Under the pieces are notes generated by a model. It was given only the letters and a program-made list of their open reading frames with translations, ran no database searches and had not been told where the DNA came from. A DNA stretch of 64,000 nt from Gilvibacter sp. SZ-19 (GTDB lineage Bacteria > Bacteroidota > Bacteroidia > Flavobacteriales > Flavobacteriaceae): assembly GCF_002163875.1 (NCBI RefSeq), contig NZ_CP019333.1, forward strand, positions 812,864 to 876,863, given 5' to 3'. A program made the position numbers and the translations under genes. Positions 1 to 9,717 of the stretch are shown one piece after another; the stretch's first letter is position 1; each line of letters starts with the position of its first letter.

Positions 1-3000
1 CACCCCAGCCAAGGCATCTGCCTCGCTTAGGTGATAAGTAAGATCCAGCGTCGCTGGGTCTTGGCTGCCGTAGATCTCCGGATCCTTGGTGGTTAGATCA
101 AACACCGCGATGCCGTCATCGTCGTCGTCACAGATCACATAGTCTTCGATCTCCAGAGGTAGCTCTGGGGAGTTCAGTACAATAAGCTCTAGCTCTACAA
201 TGGTAAAGCAGCCCGTTAGAGTGTTTTCTACTCTAGCGTATACGATCTGGCTGTAGGCCACAATGTTCGCATAGGGCGAGCTAAGTGGGAATAGATCGGC
301 CTGCGCGTCTGCCAAGGTCTCGTGGTAGCTCACCACTACATCCGGCTCTCCGTTAATGATCTCTACGTCTCTATCGGTGAGTATAAAATTGTCTACAAAA
401 CCGTCGTTGTCCGCATCACAGATCTCTATTGGAGTAGGATCTGGGGTTGGACTCGGTTGTGGGTTTACGCGTAAGTCTAAGGTAACCACATCGCTTACAA
501 AACAGCCCGTGTCTGGATCCTCTACCCGTACGTAGATCGTCTGTGGGTTGCTCGTATTGGTGTAGGGACTCGTAAGTGGGTTGTCTCCCGTGTCTGCATC
601 CGCGGCCGTCTCGTGGTAGGTCACTATCAAAGAAGTGTCGCCTCCTGTGATCTCTGGGGTAGCCAACTCCAAGTCAAACTCCTCAACCTCATCGCCCGGA
701 TTATTCACATCACAAAGCTCCAAAGGCGCCGGTGGGAAAACCTCCGGTGGGAAGTTTACAATCAGCTCTAAGGTCGTGGTTGCCGTACACAAATTCGTGT
801 TGTCGGTAACCAATACAAAGACCGTCTGTGGGTTGGTCAAGTTCGTATAGGCCGTAGCAGGAGCGATCAGCGAAGTGAAGGCCGCATCCTCATAGTATTC
901 TACCGTATAGTCCGCAGGGTCCAAACCGTCCAAGATCTCTGGGTCTTTAACCGTTAGGTCAAACACCACTATGCCATCGTCGTTGTCGTCACAGGCCAGT
1001 AACGGCTCAGGATCTGCGATCTGAGGCGTGTCTAAGACGATCAGTTGGAGTTCCACGATGACAAAACAATCTTCTACCAAAGGAGTTTCCACTCTTGCAT
1101 AGATGGTCTGAGTTCCAAATACGATATTGTTGTAAGGACTTGAAAGTGGAAGCAATCCGCTTTCAGCATTAGCCTCTGTTTCGTGATAGCTAACCGTAAG
1201 TGTTGGGTCGCCACCAGTAATTTCTAAGGTTGCATCTTCTAGGTTGAATTCACCAAAACCGTCATTATCAGGGTCGCAATACGTCAGTGGTTCGGGCGTC
1301 ATAGCGGCATCAGGATTCACTACGATCAACTCCAAAGGTTGCACTCCGTAGCAACCCGTAGAAGAATCATCGACACGAACGTAGATGATCTGTGGGTTCA
1401 CCACATTGGTATAAATAGGCGGCAGTGGATCCACCCCTGCCTCAGCATCAGCATCACTAAAGTAATACTGCACAGAATAGAACGGATTCCCATCTATGAT
1501 CTCTAGGTTATTTACGGTAAGATCGAACTCTGTAAAGCCATCTATCACATCATCCTCACAAAGCGCATATGGTGTAGGCACCGTAAAGAGCGGTCTGGCG
1601 ATTACAAATAGATCGAACTGTCCCAATTGCACACATTCTTTTGAATCTTCAGTACGCACATAGATGGTCTGCGGATTGGTGACATTGTTATAAGCATCTG
1701 CTGGAGTGATTGGCGCAGCTCCTACGGCAGCATCTCCAGGTGTGGTATGATAAGTAATGGTAAGCCCTGTCGGGTCTGGAACAACTACAGTATCGTAAAT
1801 AGTAAGATCAAAGGTCGTAGAACCGTCGGCTATTGGGTCGTCGCAAAGTTCAATACGATCAAAAGTTCCAATATCTGTTGCTGGAAGCACTATAAGTTCC
1901 AACTCCGTAGTAGAGAAACATCCGGTGATCGAATTCTCAATACGCGCAAAAACGATCTGCGGATTGGAAACGTTCGCATATGGAGAAACTAAGGCAGTTG
2001 CCGGATCTCCAACCTCAGCCTCAGCTAAGGTCAAATAGTAGTTCACAAATACATCAGGTTGCCCACCGATAATGTCTGCATCTGCAAGGGTCAGATCGAA
2101 CAAGGCCACGTCGTCTGCATCATTATCACAACGCTCCAATGGTGTTGGCGGGAAGGCTGTCGGTGGAGCGTAAACAATAAGTTCCATCGGTGTCGTATCA
2201 TGACAGCCGGTAGTACTATCGTCAATTCTCGCATAGATGATCTGCGGGTTCGAAGTATTGGTGTAAGGAGAAACCAATGCTCCTGTTGCTGCATCGGCAT
2301 CGGCCTCTGTTAAATAATAAGTTACACTTAGCGTTGGATCTCCCCCGGTGATCTCCGGATCCTTTACCGTGAGGTCAAAAGGCGCAAAACCGTCTAGAAC
2401 AGCATCGTCACAAATACCCAAAGGTGTAGGCGGCGTAAAAATAGGAAGCGGTAATACTTCAAGATCAAAGAGACCAATGGTCACACAACCGTCTGAATTA
2501 ACTACTCGCACATAGATGGTCTGCGGATTGGAAGTGTTCGTATACGCATCTGCCGGAGTGATTGCAGGGGTTCCTGCGGAGGCATCCGCAGCAGTCTCAT
2601 GGTAAGTGATATCTAGCCCTGTCGGATCCGCAGCGATCTCAAAATCCCAAAGAGTAAGATCAAATACGGTGAATCCGTCTGCTACATCGTCGTCGCAAAG
2701 TTCATAGGTTGGAAGTGGAGTTGCCAAGATCACGATCAGTTCCAACTCGGTAACATCATAACAACCCGTAACCGCATTTTCAATTCTGGCATAGACCGTT
2801 TGAGGACTTGTAACATTGGTATACGGACTTGGTAGCGCTGTGGCCGGATCTCCAGCTTCTGCTTCTGCCAAGGTGAAATAGTAGTTTACAAAGACCCCAG
2901 TTTGACCACCAATAATATCGGCATCGGCCTGGGTAAGATCAAACTCATCGATCCCATCCGTGTCGGTATCACATTCCTTAAGCGAGACCGGAGGATTCGC

Positions 3001-3870
3001 AAATGGCGTGTCCAAGACAACCAGATCAAAAGACTCGATCACAAAACAGCCTGTCGCAGCAACTTCTATACGCGTCCAGATGGTCTGCGGGTTAGTGGTA
3101 TTGGTATACAACAATGGCAAGGCCGGAGCACCGGCTTCTGCATCTGCCAAGGTTAAGTAGTAACTCACGTTGAGTAAAGGATCGTCTGCCGTCATGGCCG
3201 TGGTTACAGTACTTAGATCAAATTCGGTGGAATCGTCTAGCACATCGTCATAGTCACAAAGCTCATAATTGACTGGTGGCGTATAAACAGGTAGCGGATT
3301 GATGATCAGATCAAATTGCCCAACTATAGAACAACCGTCTGTGTTCTCTAAGCGGACATATATGGTCTGCGGATTGCTTACATTGGTGTAAGCATCTGCT
3401 GGCGTAATTGGCGAAGTAGCCGCGTCTGCATCTGCTAATGTTTCGTAATAATTGATGGTGAGATCGGTAGGATCTGCAGTGACTTGGGTATCCCAAGAAG
3501 TGAGATCGAAGACAAAAAAGCCGTCGGTATCATCGTCACAGACCACAAAGTTTGGAATAGGATCTGCCAAGACAGGAGTGTCGTAAACTATGAGCTCTAG
3601 CTCGACTATATTGAAACAACGCGTAATATCGTTTTCCAATCGCGCATAGACCGTTTGTGGGTTAGTAATGTTGGTGTAAGGGCTCGCCAAAGCTGTTCCT
3701 GTTCCACCGGCTTCTGCATCGGCTGTGTTAAGATAGTAACGAACACTAACCCCGGTTGCACCATCGATGATCTGCGCATCGGCATCGGTTAAGGTGAAAT
3801 CGGCAAAACCGTCGTTGTCGTCATCGCAAATGGTAAGCGGATCCGGAATACCCGGCACCGGTGCTGGGAA
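1..3870 (-). repeat. Tandem protein-coding repeats, about 285 bp each, in a three-unit super-repeat
   Basis: Thirteen copies of the segment coding for NPQTIYVR-like motifs lie near 3655, 3375, 3085, 2805, 2525, 2240, 1950, 1665, 1390, 1105, 820, 535 and 245, with part of a fourteenth at the left edge. Units fall into three kinds that recur in fixed order. One has SPYTN...YARIEN...TGC. The next has ITPADAYTN and a single-C NSDGC-type ending. The third has LYTN...R(I/V)DD-type endings. The period of the trio is about 850 bp. Each unit carries two conserved cysteines. Confidence 0.88.
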
Positions 3871-5322
3871 GAATTCTACAAGTACTTCGTCGGATACGGT
3901 ACAACCCGAGGCAAAGATCGCCTCCAAACGATAAAGTCCGGGAGTATCAATGACAATGGTCGGTAAAGTTGCTCCAGGAATTGGATCGAAAACCCCTGTT
4001 GTATCGTTAAAGATGTACCACTGATAGGTGGCTCCAGGAGAACCTCCACCAGAACTCAAGGCAATGGTCTCGCCCTCGCAAGGCGCAGATCCGTCCGAGA
4101 TCAAAATATCGTCTCCTAAATTAATATCGATGTCAAAACTACCCGCTTCTATAAATACAGCTGCGTCGTACAAGTCGTCTTGATTGTCTGCAATAACCAG
4201 TTTTATGTTGTAGGGATCGCCTGGAGTAACCATTCCCATCGCGGTAAGCACTGTGGTTTGCCCATTAAAATCAATCGGGGCTGTGGTCTCGTCTGCAAAG
4301 GGTAAAAAGTTATACGTATCAAAATAGATCTCATTGACCGCCGCACAAAAACCAGGAACTTCGGGCCTGATGTTGGTTACCTGAATAGGAATTGCCGTTC
4401 CGGGCAAAACTGCCAGATTCTCCACCACACCAGTAGCTGTGTTGGTCAAGATAAACGCAAAGGAATCCGAAAAGCTACATTCGAAATTCTGATTGTACTC
4501 CTCCGAAGCGAAAATAAAATCAAAAGCGATCTCGGGAATAGAAGGCACAAAGTCAAATTGGATGTAAGAAGCATTGTTAAGTTCTCCAAGTGGGATGCCT
4601 AAAATTGCAGCTAAGTCCGCATCACCTGGCCAACCTCCCGCTCCTAGGATCTCATCGTTAGGGCCTTCTGCCTCCTCTGCAGACCCCGTAGTCAATATAA
4701 CTCCCTCTGCAAATGGAAAACCACTCCCCTCAGCGTTGAAATAACCAATCCCGTTCACATCGCCAAAATCGGTTCCGGTACTTGAGGTATAATTCGAACT
4801 CTCGGCACAAGGACTATCGATCAAAATATCTTCTACCAGCTCTTGAACCGTATAGGTGGTGGTATCTACATTAATAAAGGGGGATAAGGGAATATCCGAA
4901 GGCAAAATACAGCTAATGGCAGCTTCCCAACCGGCTCCAAAGACCACCGCATTAGACTGAAATCGTATAGTTAAACAACCCGTTGTAGTAGCAGGGCTCG
5001 TATAAACTGTTCCCGGAGAAGTTGGGCCGCTAAACGAACCTATTACCGTACCCGTAGTGTCTGGGCCGTCGTAAATGGTCATTACATCGCCTCCTGTTTC
5101 TGTGGCAAAGACGCTAAAATCCAAAGTAATTGCCATTCCAGCTGTGTCTGGACAAAGCGTTATGGTGAAATCTTCACTGTTACCGTAGGGAGCAGCTGTT
5201 CCACCAGAATCGACAAATGTTCCTGTGCAGGTGTTGAAAGTACCATCCTGCATGACAATGGTTTGCGAAAAACCATATAGCGTAGCCAGGAGGAAAAAGA
5301 GGGGAAATAAGAGCTTTTTCAT
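1..5322 (-). CDS. Giant secreted repeat protein, probable T9SS cargo/adhesin (C-terminus outside window)
   Basis: The frame is open for 1,774 codons from the ATG at 5322 to the left edge, so the C-terminus (where a T9SS sorting domain would be expected) is not seen. Residues 1-20 form a signal peptide (MKKLLFPLFFLLATLYGFSQ). Residues about 20-135 look like a CUB domain. Residues about 165-390 match the choice-of-anchor L type, with the hallmark FASEEYNQNF near 270. An Ig/PKD-like domain follows to about 480. From about residue 485 onward the protein is tandem repeats of about 95 residues, each with a CD(D/N)D-DG-FDL start, a TYY or TYH strand and an NPQTIYVR motif before a TGC. Such proteins are usually exported by the T9SS and act at the cell surface; adhesion is inference. 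The gene points away from nfu. Confidence 0.9.
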   Translation of the reverse strand, partial: MKKLLFPLFFLLATLYGFSQTIVMQDGTFNTCTGTFVDSGGTAAPYGNSEDFTITLCPDTAGMAITLDFSVFATETGGDVMTIYDGPDTTGTVIGSFSGPTSPGTVYTSPATTTGCLTIRFQSNAVVFGAGWEAAISCILPSDIPLSPFINVDTTTYTVQELVEDILIDSPCAESSNYTSSTGTDFGDVNGIGYFNAEGSGFPFAEGVILTTGSAEEAEGPNDEILGAGGWPGDADLAAILGIPLGELNNASYIQFDFVPSIPEIAFDFIFASEEYNQNFECSFSDSFAFILTNTATGVVENLAVLPGTAIPIQVTNIRPEVPGFCAAVNEIYFDTYNFLPFADETTAPIDFNGQTTVLTAMGMVTPGDPYNIKLVIADNQDDLYDAAVFIEAGSFDIDINLGDDILISDGSAPCEGETIALSSGGGSPGATYQWYIFNDTTGVFDPIPGATLPTIVIDTPGLYRLEAIFASGCTVSDEVLVEFFPAPVPGIPDPLTICDDDNDGFADFTLTDADAQIIDGATGVSVRYYLNTADAEAGGTGTALASPYTNITNPQTVYARLENDITRCFNIVELELIVYDTPVLADPIPNFVVCDDDTDGFFVFDLTSWDTQVTADPTDLTINYYETLADADAATSPITPADAYTNVSNPQTIYVRLENTDGCSIVGQFDLIINPLPVYTPPVNYELCDYDDVLDDSTEFDLSTVTTAMTADDPLLNVSYYLTLADAEAGAPALPLLYTNTTNPQTIWTRIEVAATGCFVIESFDLVVLDTPFANPPVSLKECDTDTDGIDEFDLTQADADIIGGQTGVFVNYYFTLAEAEAGDPATALPSPYTNVTSPQTVYARIENAVTGCYDVTELELIVILATPLPTYELCDDDVADGFTVFDLTLWDFEIAADPTGLDITYHETAADASAGTPAITPADAYTNTSNPQTIYVRVVNSDGCVTIGLFDLEVLPLPIFTPPTPLGICDDAVLDGFAPFDLTVKDPEITGGDPTLSVTYYLTEADADAATGALVSPYTNTSNPQIIYARIDDSTTGCHDTTPMELIVYAPPTAFPPTPLERCDNDADDVALFDLTLADADIIGGQPDVFVNYYLTLAEAEVGDPATALVSPYANVSNPQIVFARIENSITGCFSTTELELIVLPATDIGTFDRIELCDDPIADGSTTFDLTIYDTVVVPDPTGLTITYHTTPGDAAVGAAPITPADAYNNVTNPQTIYVRTEDSKECVQLGQFDLFVIARPLFTVPTPYALCEDDVIDGFTEFDLTVNNLEIIDGNPFYSVQYYFSDADAEAGVDPLPPIYTNVVNPQIIYVRVDDSSTGCYGVQPLELIVVNPDAAMTPEPLTYCDPDNDGFGEFNLEDATLEITGGDPTLTVSYHETEANAESGLLPLSSPYNNIVFGTQTIYARVETPLVEDCFVIVELQLIVLDTPQIADPEPLLACDDNDDGIVVFDLTVKDPEILDGLDPADYTVEYYEDAAFTSLIAPATAYTNLTNPQTVFVLVTDNTNLCTATTTLELIVNFPPEVFPPAPLELCDVNNPGDEVEEFDLELATPEITGGDTSLIVTYHETAADADTGDNPLTSPYTNTSNPQTIYVRVEDPDTGCFVSDVVTLDLRVNPQPSPTPDPTPIEICDADNDGFVDNFILTDRDVEIINGEPDVVVSYHETLADAQADLFPLSSPYANIVAYSQIVYARVENTLTGCFTIVELELIVLNSPELPLEIEDYVICDDDDDGIAVFDLTTKDPEIYGSQDPATLDLTYHLSEADALAGV

Positions 5323-5662
5323 CGCGTTGGTCGGTTGTTAGTTATAACGGCAGGCCCTGACCCTGAGGGTAAAGGAGCCTTGCAAGTAACTGAGATATAT
5401 TGACAATCGCAATAAAATCAGCCGCTAAAACGGGGAAAAAAGCTGAATATTCTTAAACCCACTTTTGCTTAACCGTTACATATAGAACAGTTTAAACACA
5501 AAAAACCCGAATTATTTAACATTCAAGCTTTTCATTAAAGTTCAGTGTTTCGTTTTAAAGAGAGATCCGATATGTAAAATCTACATGAAATCGGCATCGA
5601 ATTAAGTCTAAAAATTGAATTACAAGGGAGGCATTTCGTAATTTTGCAAAAAATAATTTCTG
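5323..5662. other. Divergent intergenic region
   Basis: 340 bp between the start of the giant surface-protein gene (minus) and the nfu gene (plus). The right end holds a good promoter for nfu. No clear TAnnTTTG element was found for the minus-strand gene, and no coding sequence or RNA gene was recognised. Confidence 0.6.
5615..5646 (+). promoter_or_regulatory. Promoter of nfu (TTG-N21-TAATTTTG)
   Basis: TTG at 5615-5617 and TAATTTTG at 5639-5646 match the Bacteroidota -33/-7 consensus (TTTG / TAnnTTTG) with 21 bp between. Transcription would start near 5652, leaving a leader of about ten bases before the ATG at 5663. Confidence 0.7.
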
Positions 5663-6568
5663 ATGGAAACTCGTCGCGTTACAATAGAACCAACTTCGCA
5701 ACCCACTATAGTCAAATTTGTTACAGATACCTTCTTGACACAGTCGGAAAGTTTTGAATTTGCGAATATAGATCAAGCCGGGCGCAGTCCTCTGGCTAAA
5801 GAGTTGTTCTTCTTGCCTTTTGTAAAGACCGTTTATGTATCTCAGAACTTTGTGGCTATTGAACGCTACAACATTGTGGAGTGGGCCGATGTACAGGACC
5901 AAGTAGCAGAGCAGATCGCTGCCTATTTAGATTCAGGAAAACCCGTGATAACTAAAGCAGAAGCTCCAAAGAATGTACCTGTTTCGGTCTATGCCGAGGT
6001 AACTCCGAACCCTTCGGTAATGAAGTTCGTAGCCAACAAGACCTTGGTGAACGATACTTACGAATTCAAGACCTTGGAATCTGCAAAGAATGCACCTTTA
6101 GCCTTGCGCTTGTTCCGTTTTCCATTTGTGAAAGAGGTCTTTATGAGCGGGAATTATATTTCTATTATGAAACTCGACGGAATTGAGTGGCAAGAAGTAA
6201 CTCAAGAATTGCGTGACTTCATAACTCAGTATGTTGCTCAAGGCAAGACCATTTTAGACGATGCGATCTTGACCGAGGAGCGGCAGACCGAAGAAAAGAT
6301 CGTACCCGTAAAACCACAAGAGCTAGAAGGCATTTCCAAAGAGATCGTGGAGATCTTGGATGAGTATGTAAAGCCCGCGGTAGCAGGAGATGGCGGAAAC
6401 ATCGCTTTTGATTCTTATGATGCTAACACCAAAACGGTGAAAGTTATTCTGCAAGGAGCCTGCAGTGGTTGCCCTTCTAGTACCGTGACCTTAAAGAATG
6501 GTATTGAGACCATGTTGCGAGAAATGCTCCAAGGAAAGGTATCTTACGTAGAAGCCATTAACGGTTAA
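5663..6568 (+). CDS. NifU/Nfu-family Fe-S scaffold protein with duplicated N-domain
   Basis: Likely a carrier that binds a 4Fe-4S cluster and passes it to apo-proteins. The C-terminal NifU domain (about 215-301) carries the cluster-binding CSGC with Cys267 and Cys270. Before it are two tandem Nfu N-terminal domains (about 5-95 and 105-200) with parallel motifs: PTIVKFVTD against PSVMKFVAN, LAKELFFLPFVKTVYVS against LALRLFRFPFVKEVFMS. At 301 residues it is longer than single-N-domain Nfu proteins because of this duplication. It has its own promoter and is followed by dodecin on the same strand. The many Fe-S proteins in this window (ActB, QueG) are plausible clients, but that is inference. Confidence 0.9.
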   Translation: METRRVTIEPTSQPTIVKFVTDTFLTQSESFEFANIDQAGRSPLAKELFFLPFVKTVYVSQNFVAIERYNIVEWADVQDQVAEQIAAYLDSGKPVITKAEAPKNVPVSVYAEVTPNPSVMKFVANKTLVNDTYEFKTLESAKNAPLALRLFRFPFVKEVFMSGNYISIMKLDGIEWQEVTQELRDFITQYVAQGKTILDDAILTEERQTEEKIVPVKPQELEGISKEIVEILDEYVKPAVAGDGGNIAFDSYDANTKTVKVILQGACSGCPSSTVTLKNGIETMLREMLQGKVSYVEAING

Positions 6569-6643
6569 AAACCACTTTTTTCGACCAAATACATCTCGTA
6601 TAAAATTTAAGCCCTAGGCTGCTTAGTTGGTTTGGGGTCGCAC

Positions 6644-6651
6644 TACTTTTG
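6644..6651 (+). promoter_or_regulatory. -7 element TACTTTTG upstream of dodecin
   Basis: Perfect match to TAnnTTTG, 26 bp before the dodecin ATG at 6678. No well-spaced TTG partner is seen, so support is partial. Confidence 0.45.
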
Positions 6652-6677
6652 AGCTGAAATCACTAAACAAAAAAGTT

Positions 6678-6878
6678 ATGGCAGTTTTAAAAGTTATCGA
6701 GGTATTATCTAATTCTAACACCAGTTGGGAAGATGCAACCAAGAACGCTGTGAAACAAGCGGGTAAAAGTGTGAAGAACATTCGTTCGGTATACGTGCAA
6801 GAGCAAAGTGCAATTGTAGACAAAGATGAGGTTACTGAGTTCCGAGTTAATGTTAAAATCACTTTCGAGGTCAAATAG
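6678..6878 (+). CDS. Dodecin family flavin-binding protein
   Basis: A 66-residue protein, the usual dodecin length. It starts MAVLKVIEVLSNSNTSWEDA and ends in the strand EFRVNVKITFEV. Dodecins form hollow dodecamers that store or buffer flavins in the cytoplasm; the conserved Trp (W17 here) stacks on the flavin in the family. An in-frame upstream ATG at 6627 would add 17 residues, but the internal ATG at 6678 gives the family N-terminus and follows a -7 element at 6644, so it is chosen. A strong terminator follows directly. Confidence 0.92.
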   Translation: MAVLKVIEVLSNSNTSWEDATKNAVKQAGKSVKNIRSVYVQEQSAIVDKDEVTEFRVNVKITFEVK

Positions 6879-6899
6879 ACTTTGAAATTCGCTAAATTT

Positions 6900-6933
6900 A
6901 TGCGCCAAAATCCTCGGGTTTTGGCGCATTTTA
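6900..6933 (+). terminator. Rho-independent terminator after dodecin
   Basis: Perfect 11-bp inverted repeat (ATGCGCCAAAA at 6900-6910, TTTTGGCGCAT at 6919-6929), 8-nt loop, followed by TTT AATT. It ends 10 bp before the next ATG at 6943. Confidence 0.85.
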
Positions 6934-6942
6934 ATTCTACCC

Positions 6943-9057
6943 ATGTTCAGATCCTATCTCTTCTCTATCCTCACTGCACTGATCTTGCTAGCATGCAATT
7001 CAAATCCTAATACTGTGGAAGATTTCGCCTATACCAACGCTCTTATCAATGAAACCAGTCCGTATTTGTTGCAACACGCCCACAACCCTGTGGATTGGTA
7101 CGCTTGGAACGACTCTACTTTGGCCAAAGCTAAACGCGAGAACAAACTAATGTTGATCAGCGTAGGTTATGCCGCTTGTCATTGGTGCCATGTTATGGAG
7201 CGTGAGTCTTTTGAAGATACCGCAGTTGCTGCCGTGATGAATGCGAATTTCATAAATATAAAAGTAGACCGTGAGGAACGCCCGGATGTAGATCAGATCT
7301 ATATGAATGCCATTCAGCTCATGAAAGGTCGCGGGGGTTGGCCTCTTAATGTCATTGCGCTTCCTGACGGACGCCCTGTTTGGGCGGAGACCTATGTTCC
7401 TAAAGACGAGTGGAAACGAGCGCTTTCGCAAATACAGACCTTATACGAAGACAGTCCGGAACGTTTGGTAGACTATGCGGCTCGTTTAGAAGCCGGGATC
7501 AAATCTTTAGATCTGGTAGAAATAAATCGCAATGAGGTTGATTTTTCTGCCCTGAAAACCGACAGTATAGTGGCTGCCTGGAGCAATCGCTTTGACGATA
7601 AGGACGGAGGTATAGCTCAAGCTCCTAAATTCATGATGCCTAACAATTACCACTTCTTATTGCGTTATGCGGTAGAATCCAAGGACAAGGAATTGTTAGA
7701 TTTTGTGCAGCTGACGCTTAAAAAAATGGCTTTTGGCGGCGTTTATGATCATGTTGGAGGTGGTTTTGCCAGATATTCTACCGACATGCGCTGGCACATA
7801 CCGCACTTTGAAAAGATGCTCTATGACAATGGCCAACTGGTCAGCTTATACAGTGATGCTTATTTGGTAGACCCAAACCCGCTTTACAAGGAAGTGGTCT
7901 ACGAGACTTTGCAATATGTGGCCGACGAGATGACCCATGAGTCTGGAGCCTTTTATTCTTCTTTAGATGCCGATAGTGAAGGCCCTAATGGGGAACTGGA
8001 AGAAGGTGCTTACTATATCTATACCGAAGCAGAGATCGACTCACTAATCACTGAGAAGCCTGCATTATTCAAAGAGTATTACAGCATAAACAATTACGGT
8101 AAATGGGAAGAGGAAAATGCCTATGTACTGATCAGACAACAAGCTGATCCAGAATTTACCGCTGCCCATCAGCTAGATCAAAACACCTTAGACGCGTTAA
8201 AATCAGGCTGGAAAAAAACCTTGCTCGATTATAGAAATACACGCCCGCGCCCAGGTTTAGACGACAAGAGTCTTACCTCTTGGAACGGTCTCATGCTAAA
8301 AGGTTATTTGGACGCCTATCGCGTGTTTAACGAACCGAAGTTTCTAGAGGCAGCAATAAAAAACGCGAACTTTATAAAGGACAAACAGCTCAAGGCCGAT
8401 GGCGGTTTATGGCACAGCTTTAAGGATGGGAAAAGTACCATTAATGGCTACCTAGAAGATTATGCCAGTGTCATAGACGGATTCATTGCCATGTACGAGA
8501 CCACCTTTGATGAGCAGTGGTTGAATTTGGCCAAATCGCTCTTGGAGTACGCCCAAGAACATTTTGGCTATACGGATTCTCGCCTCTTCTATTTCACCTC
8601 AGACCAAGACGCACAATTGGTAAGTCGTAGTATAGAGTACCGAGACAATGTGATACCTGCTTCTAACTCTATTATGGCGCATAATTTATTGAAGTTAGGC
8701 CATTATTTTGACCAACCGGATTGGATCAAAGACGCCCAAACCATGTTGCACAATGTATTGCCAGAAGTAGCTGCTTATCCGACTAGCTTTAGCAATTGGA
8801 TGCAACTGGGGCGTAACTTTCAAAATGAGTTTTACGAATTGGTTGTGGTAGGACCGCAGGCTGAAGACGTTCTGGCCGAGATCAACAAAACTTACATCCC
8901 CAATAAAATGATTGCAGCCAGCACAACCGAGAGTGATGCTCCGCTGCTTAAAAATCGATTTATAGAAGGAGAGACCTTTGTTTACGTCTGTGTAAACAAT
9001 ACTTGTAAACTTCCTGTGAGAACTGCAGCAGAAGCCCTACCGCTAATGGGCTATTAA
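6943..9057 (+). CDS. DUF255 thioredoxin-domain lipoprotein (YyaL/SSP411 family)
   Basis: 704 residues. A lipoprotein signal with lipobox LLAC places the lipidated cysteine at C18, so the protein is probably attached to a membrane outside the cytoplasm. Residues about 35-190 form the thioredoxin-like DUF255 domain with the family motif [13 protein letters not shown] (C79, H80, C82, H83). The rest (about 210-690) resembles the alpha/alpha-toroid of N-acylglucosamine 2-epimerase and glycoside hydrolase folds, including [13 protein letters not shown]. Family function is not established; a redox or sugar-related role is guessed from the folds. Many family members are cytosolic, so the lipoprotein form is worth noting. 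Its last four bases overlap the end of tsaB on the other strand. Confidence 0.88.
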   Translation: MFRSYLFSILTALILLACNSNPNTVEDFAYTNALINETSPYLLQHAHNPVDWYAWNDSTLAKAKRENKLMLISVGYAACHWCHVMERESFEDTAVAAVMNANFINIKVDREERPDVDQIYMNAIQLMKGRGGWPLNVIALPDGRPVWAETYVPKDEWKRALSQIQTLYEDSPERLVDYAARLEAGIKSLDLVEINRNEVDFSALKTDSIVAAWSNRFDDKDGGIAQAPKFMMPNNYHFLLRYAVESKDKELLDFVQLTLKKMAFGGVYDHVGGGFARYSTDMRWHIPHFEKMLYDNGQLVSLYSDAYLVDPNPLYKEVVYETLQYVADEMTHESGAFYSSLDADSEGPNGELEEGAYYIYTEAEIDSLITEKPALFKEYYSINNYGKWEEENAYVLIRQQADPEFTAAHQLDQNTLDALKSGWKKTLLDYRNTRPRPGLDDKSLTSWNGLMLKGYLDAYRVFNEPKFLEAAIKNANFIKDKQLKADGGLWHSFKDGKSTINGYLEDYASVIDGFIAMYETTFDEQWLNLAKSLLEYAQEHFGYTDSRLFYFTSDQDAQLVSRSIEYRDNVIPASNSIMAHNLLKLGHYFDQPDWIKDAQTMLHNVLPEVAAYPTSFSNWMQLGRNFQNEFYELVVVGPQAEDVLAEINKTYIPNKMIAASTTESDAPLLKNRFIEGETFVYVCVNNTCKLPVRTAAEALPLMGY

Positions 9058-9713
9058 CCCGGTTGAAAAGCCTTTAGATAATCGGGCTCAAAATAGGCCA
9101 GATCGGCAAAATCTCCAGCTTCGAATTTGGCCTGTGCCAAATCTATAAGCTCTTTTGCAGAGGGCAGCCTGTCGTTTATAAAATGTGCGTTCTTGTGCGA
9201 GCAAATAGCCGAGAACTTCTCATTGGCGGTGCCGATAAAAGTAACAGGTCCAGCTTCTAAGATCTCAGTAAAACTTTGCTGATCTAAAATTTGTGGTTGT
9301 ACAGGAACTAGATTCTGATAGCTATGATCGTAAACGGCCGTGTAAGCCTCCATACGACGAGCGTCTAACATGGCTACCAAATGTCCTTCATCTGCATCCA
9401 ACTGGCGCACTAAGCTGTCTAAAGTGCCGATAGTGATAAGGGGAATATCTAAAGCAAAGCACAGGCCTTTGGCCGCCGAAACACCAATTCTAAGCCCCGT
9501 ATATGAGCCAGGCCCCGCACTCACAGCCACGGCCTGGAGATCATTTTGGGTTAAACCTGCCTCTTTTAAGATCTCGTCTATATAGACATGTAGTTTTTCT
9601 CCGTGAGAATACTTAGACCCGTAGTCCTCTTTGACCAGAACGGCTCCACTTGAATTGACAACAGCCACCGAACAATTCGTGGTGGCTGTCTCTAATGCCA
9701 GGATTACTGCCAT
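9054..9713 (-). CDS. tsaB: tRNA threonylcarbamoyladenosine biosynthesis protein TsaB
   Basis: 219 residues of the ASKHA fold. TsaB is the non-catalytic partner of TsaD in making t6A37 on ANN-decoding tRNAs in the cytoplasm. Visible family marks are the start [14 protein letters not shown] and the block [20 protein letters not shown] near residues 66-85. It is the last gene of the export operon, four bases after the adaptor gene, a housekeeping gene riding on a transport transcript. It overlaps the convergent DUF255 gene by four bases, with no terminator between. Confidence 0.93.
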   Translation of the reverse strand: MAVILALETATTNCSVAVVNSSGAVLVKEDYGSKYSHGEKLHVYIDEILKEAGLTQNDLQAVAVSAGPGSYTGLRIGVSAAKGLCFALDIPLITIGTLDSLVRQLDADEGHLVAMLDARRMEAYTAVYDHSYQNLVPVQPQILDQQSFTEILEAGPVTFIGTANEKFSAICSHKNAHFINDRLPSAKELIDLAQAKFEAGDFADLAYFEPDYLKAFQPG

Positions 9714-9717
9714 AGTA

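Noticed and set aside
635-3496. Several short ORFs on both strands within the repeat region
   Set aside because: They recur with the repeat period and are frame shadows of the giant minus-strand protein.
1-5322. CRISPR array (regular spacing of about 285 bp)
   Set aside because: The periodicity is a protein-coding repeat in one open frame; unit length and divergence do not fit CRISPR repeats.
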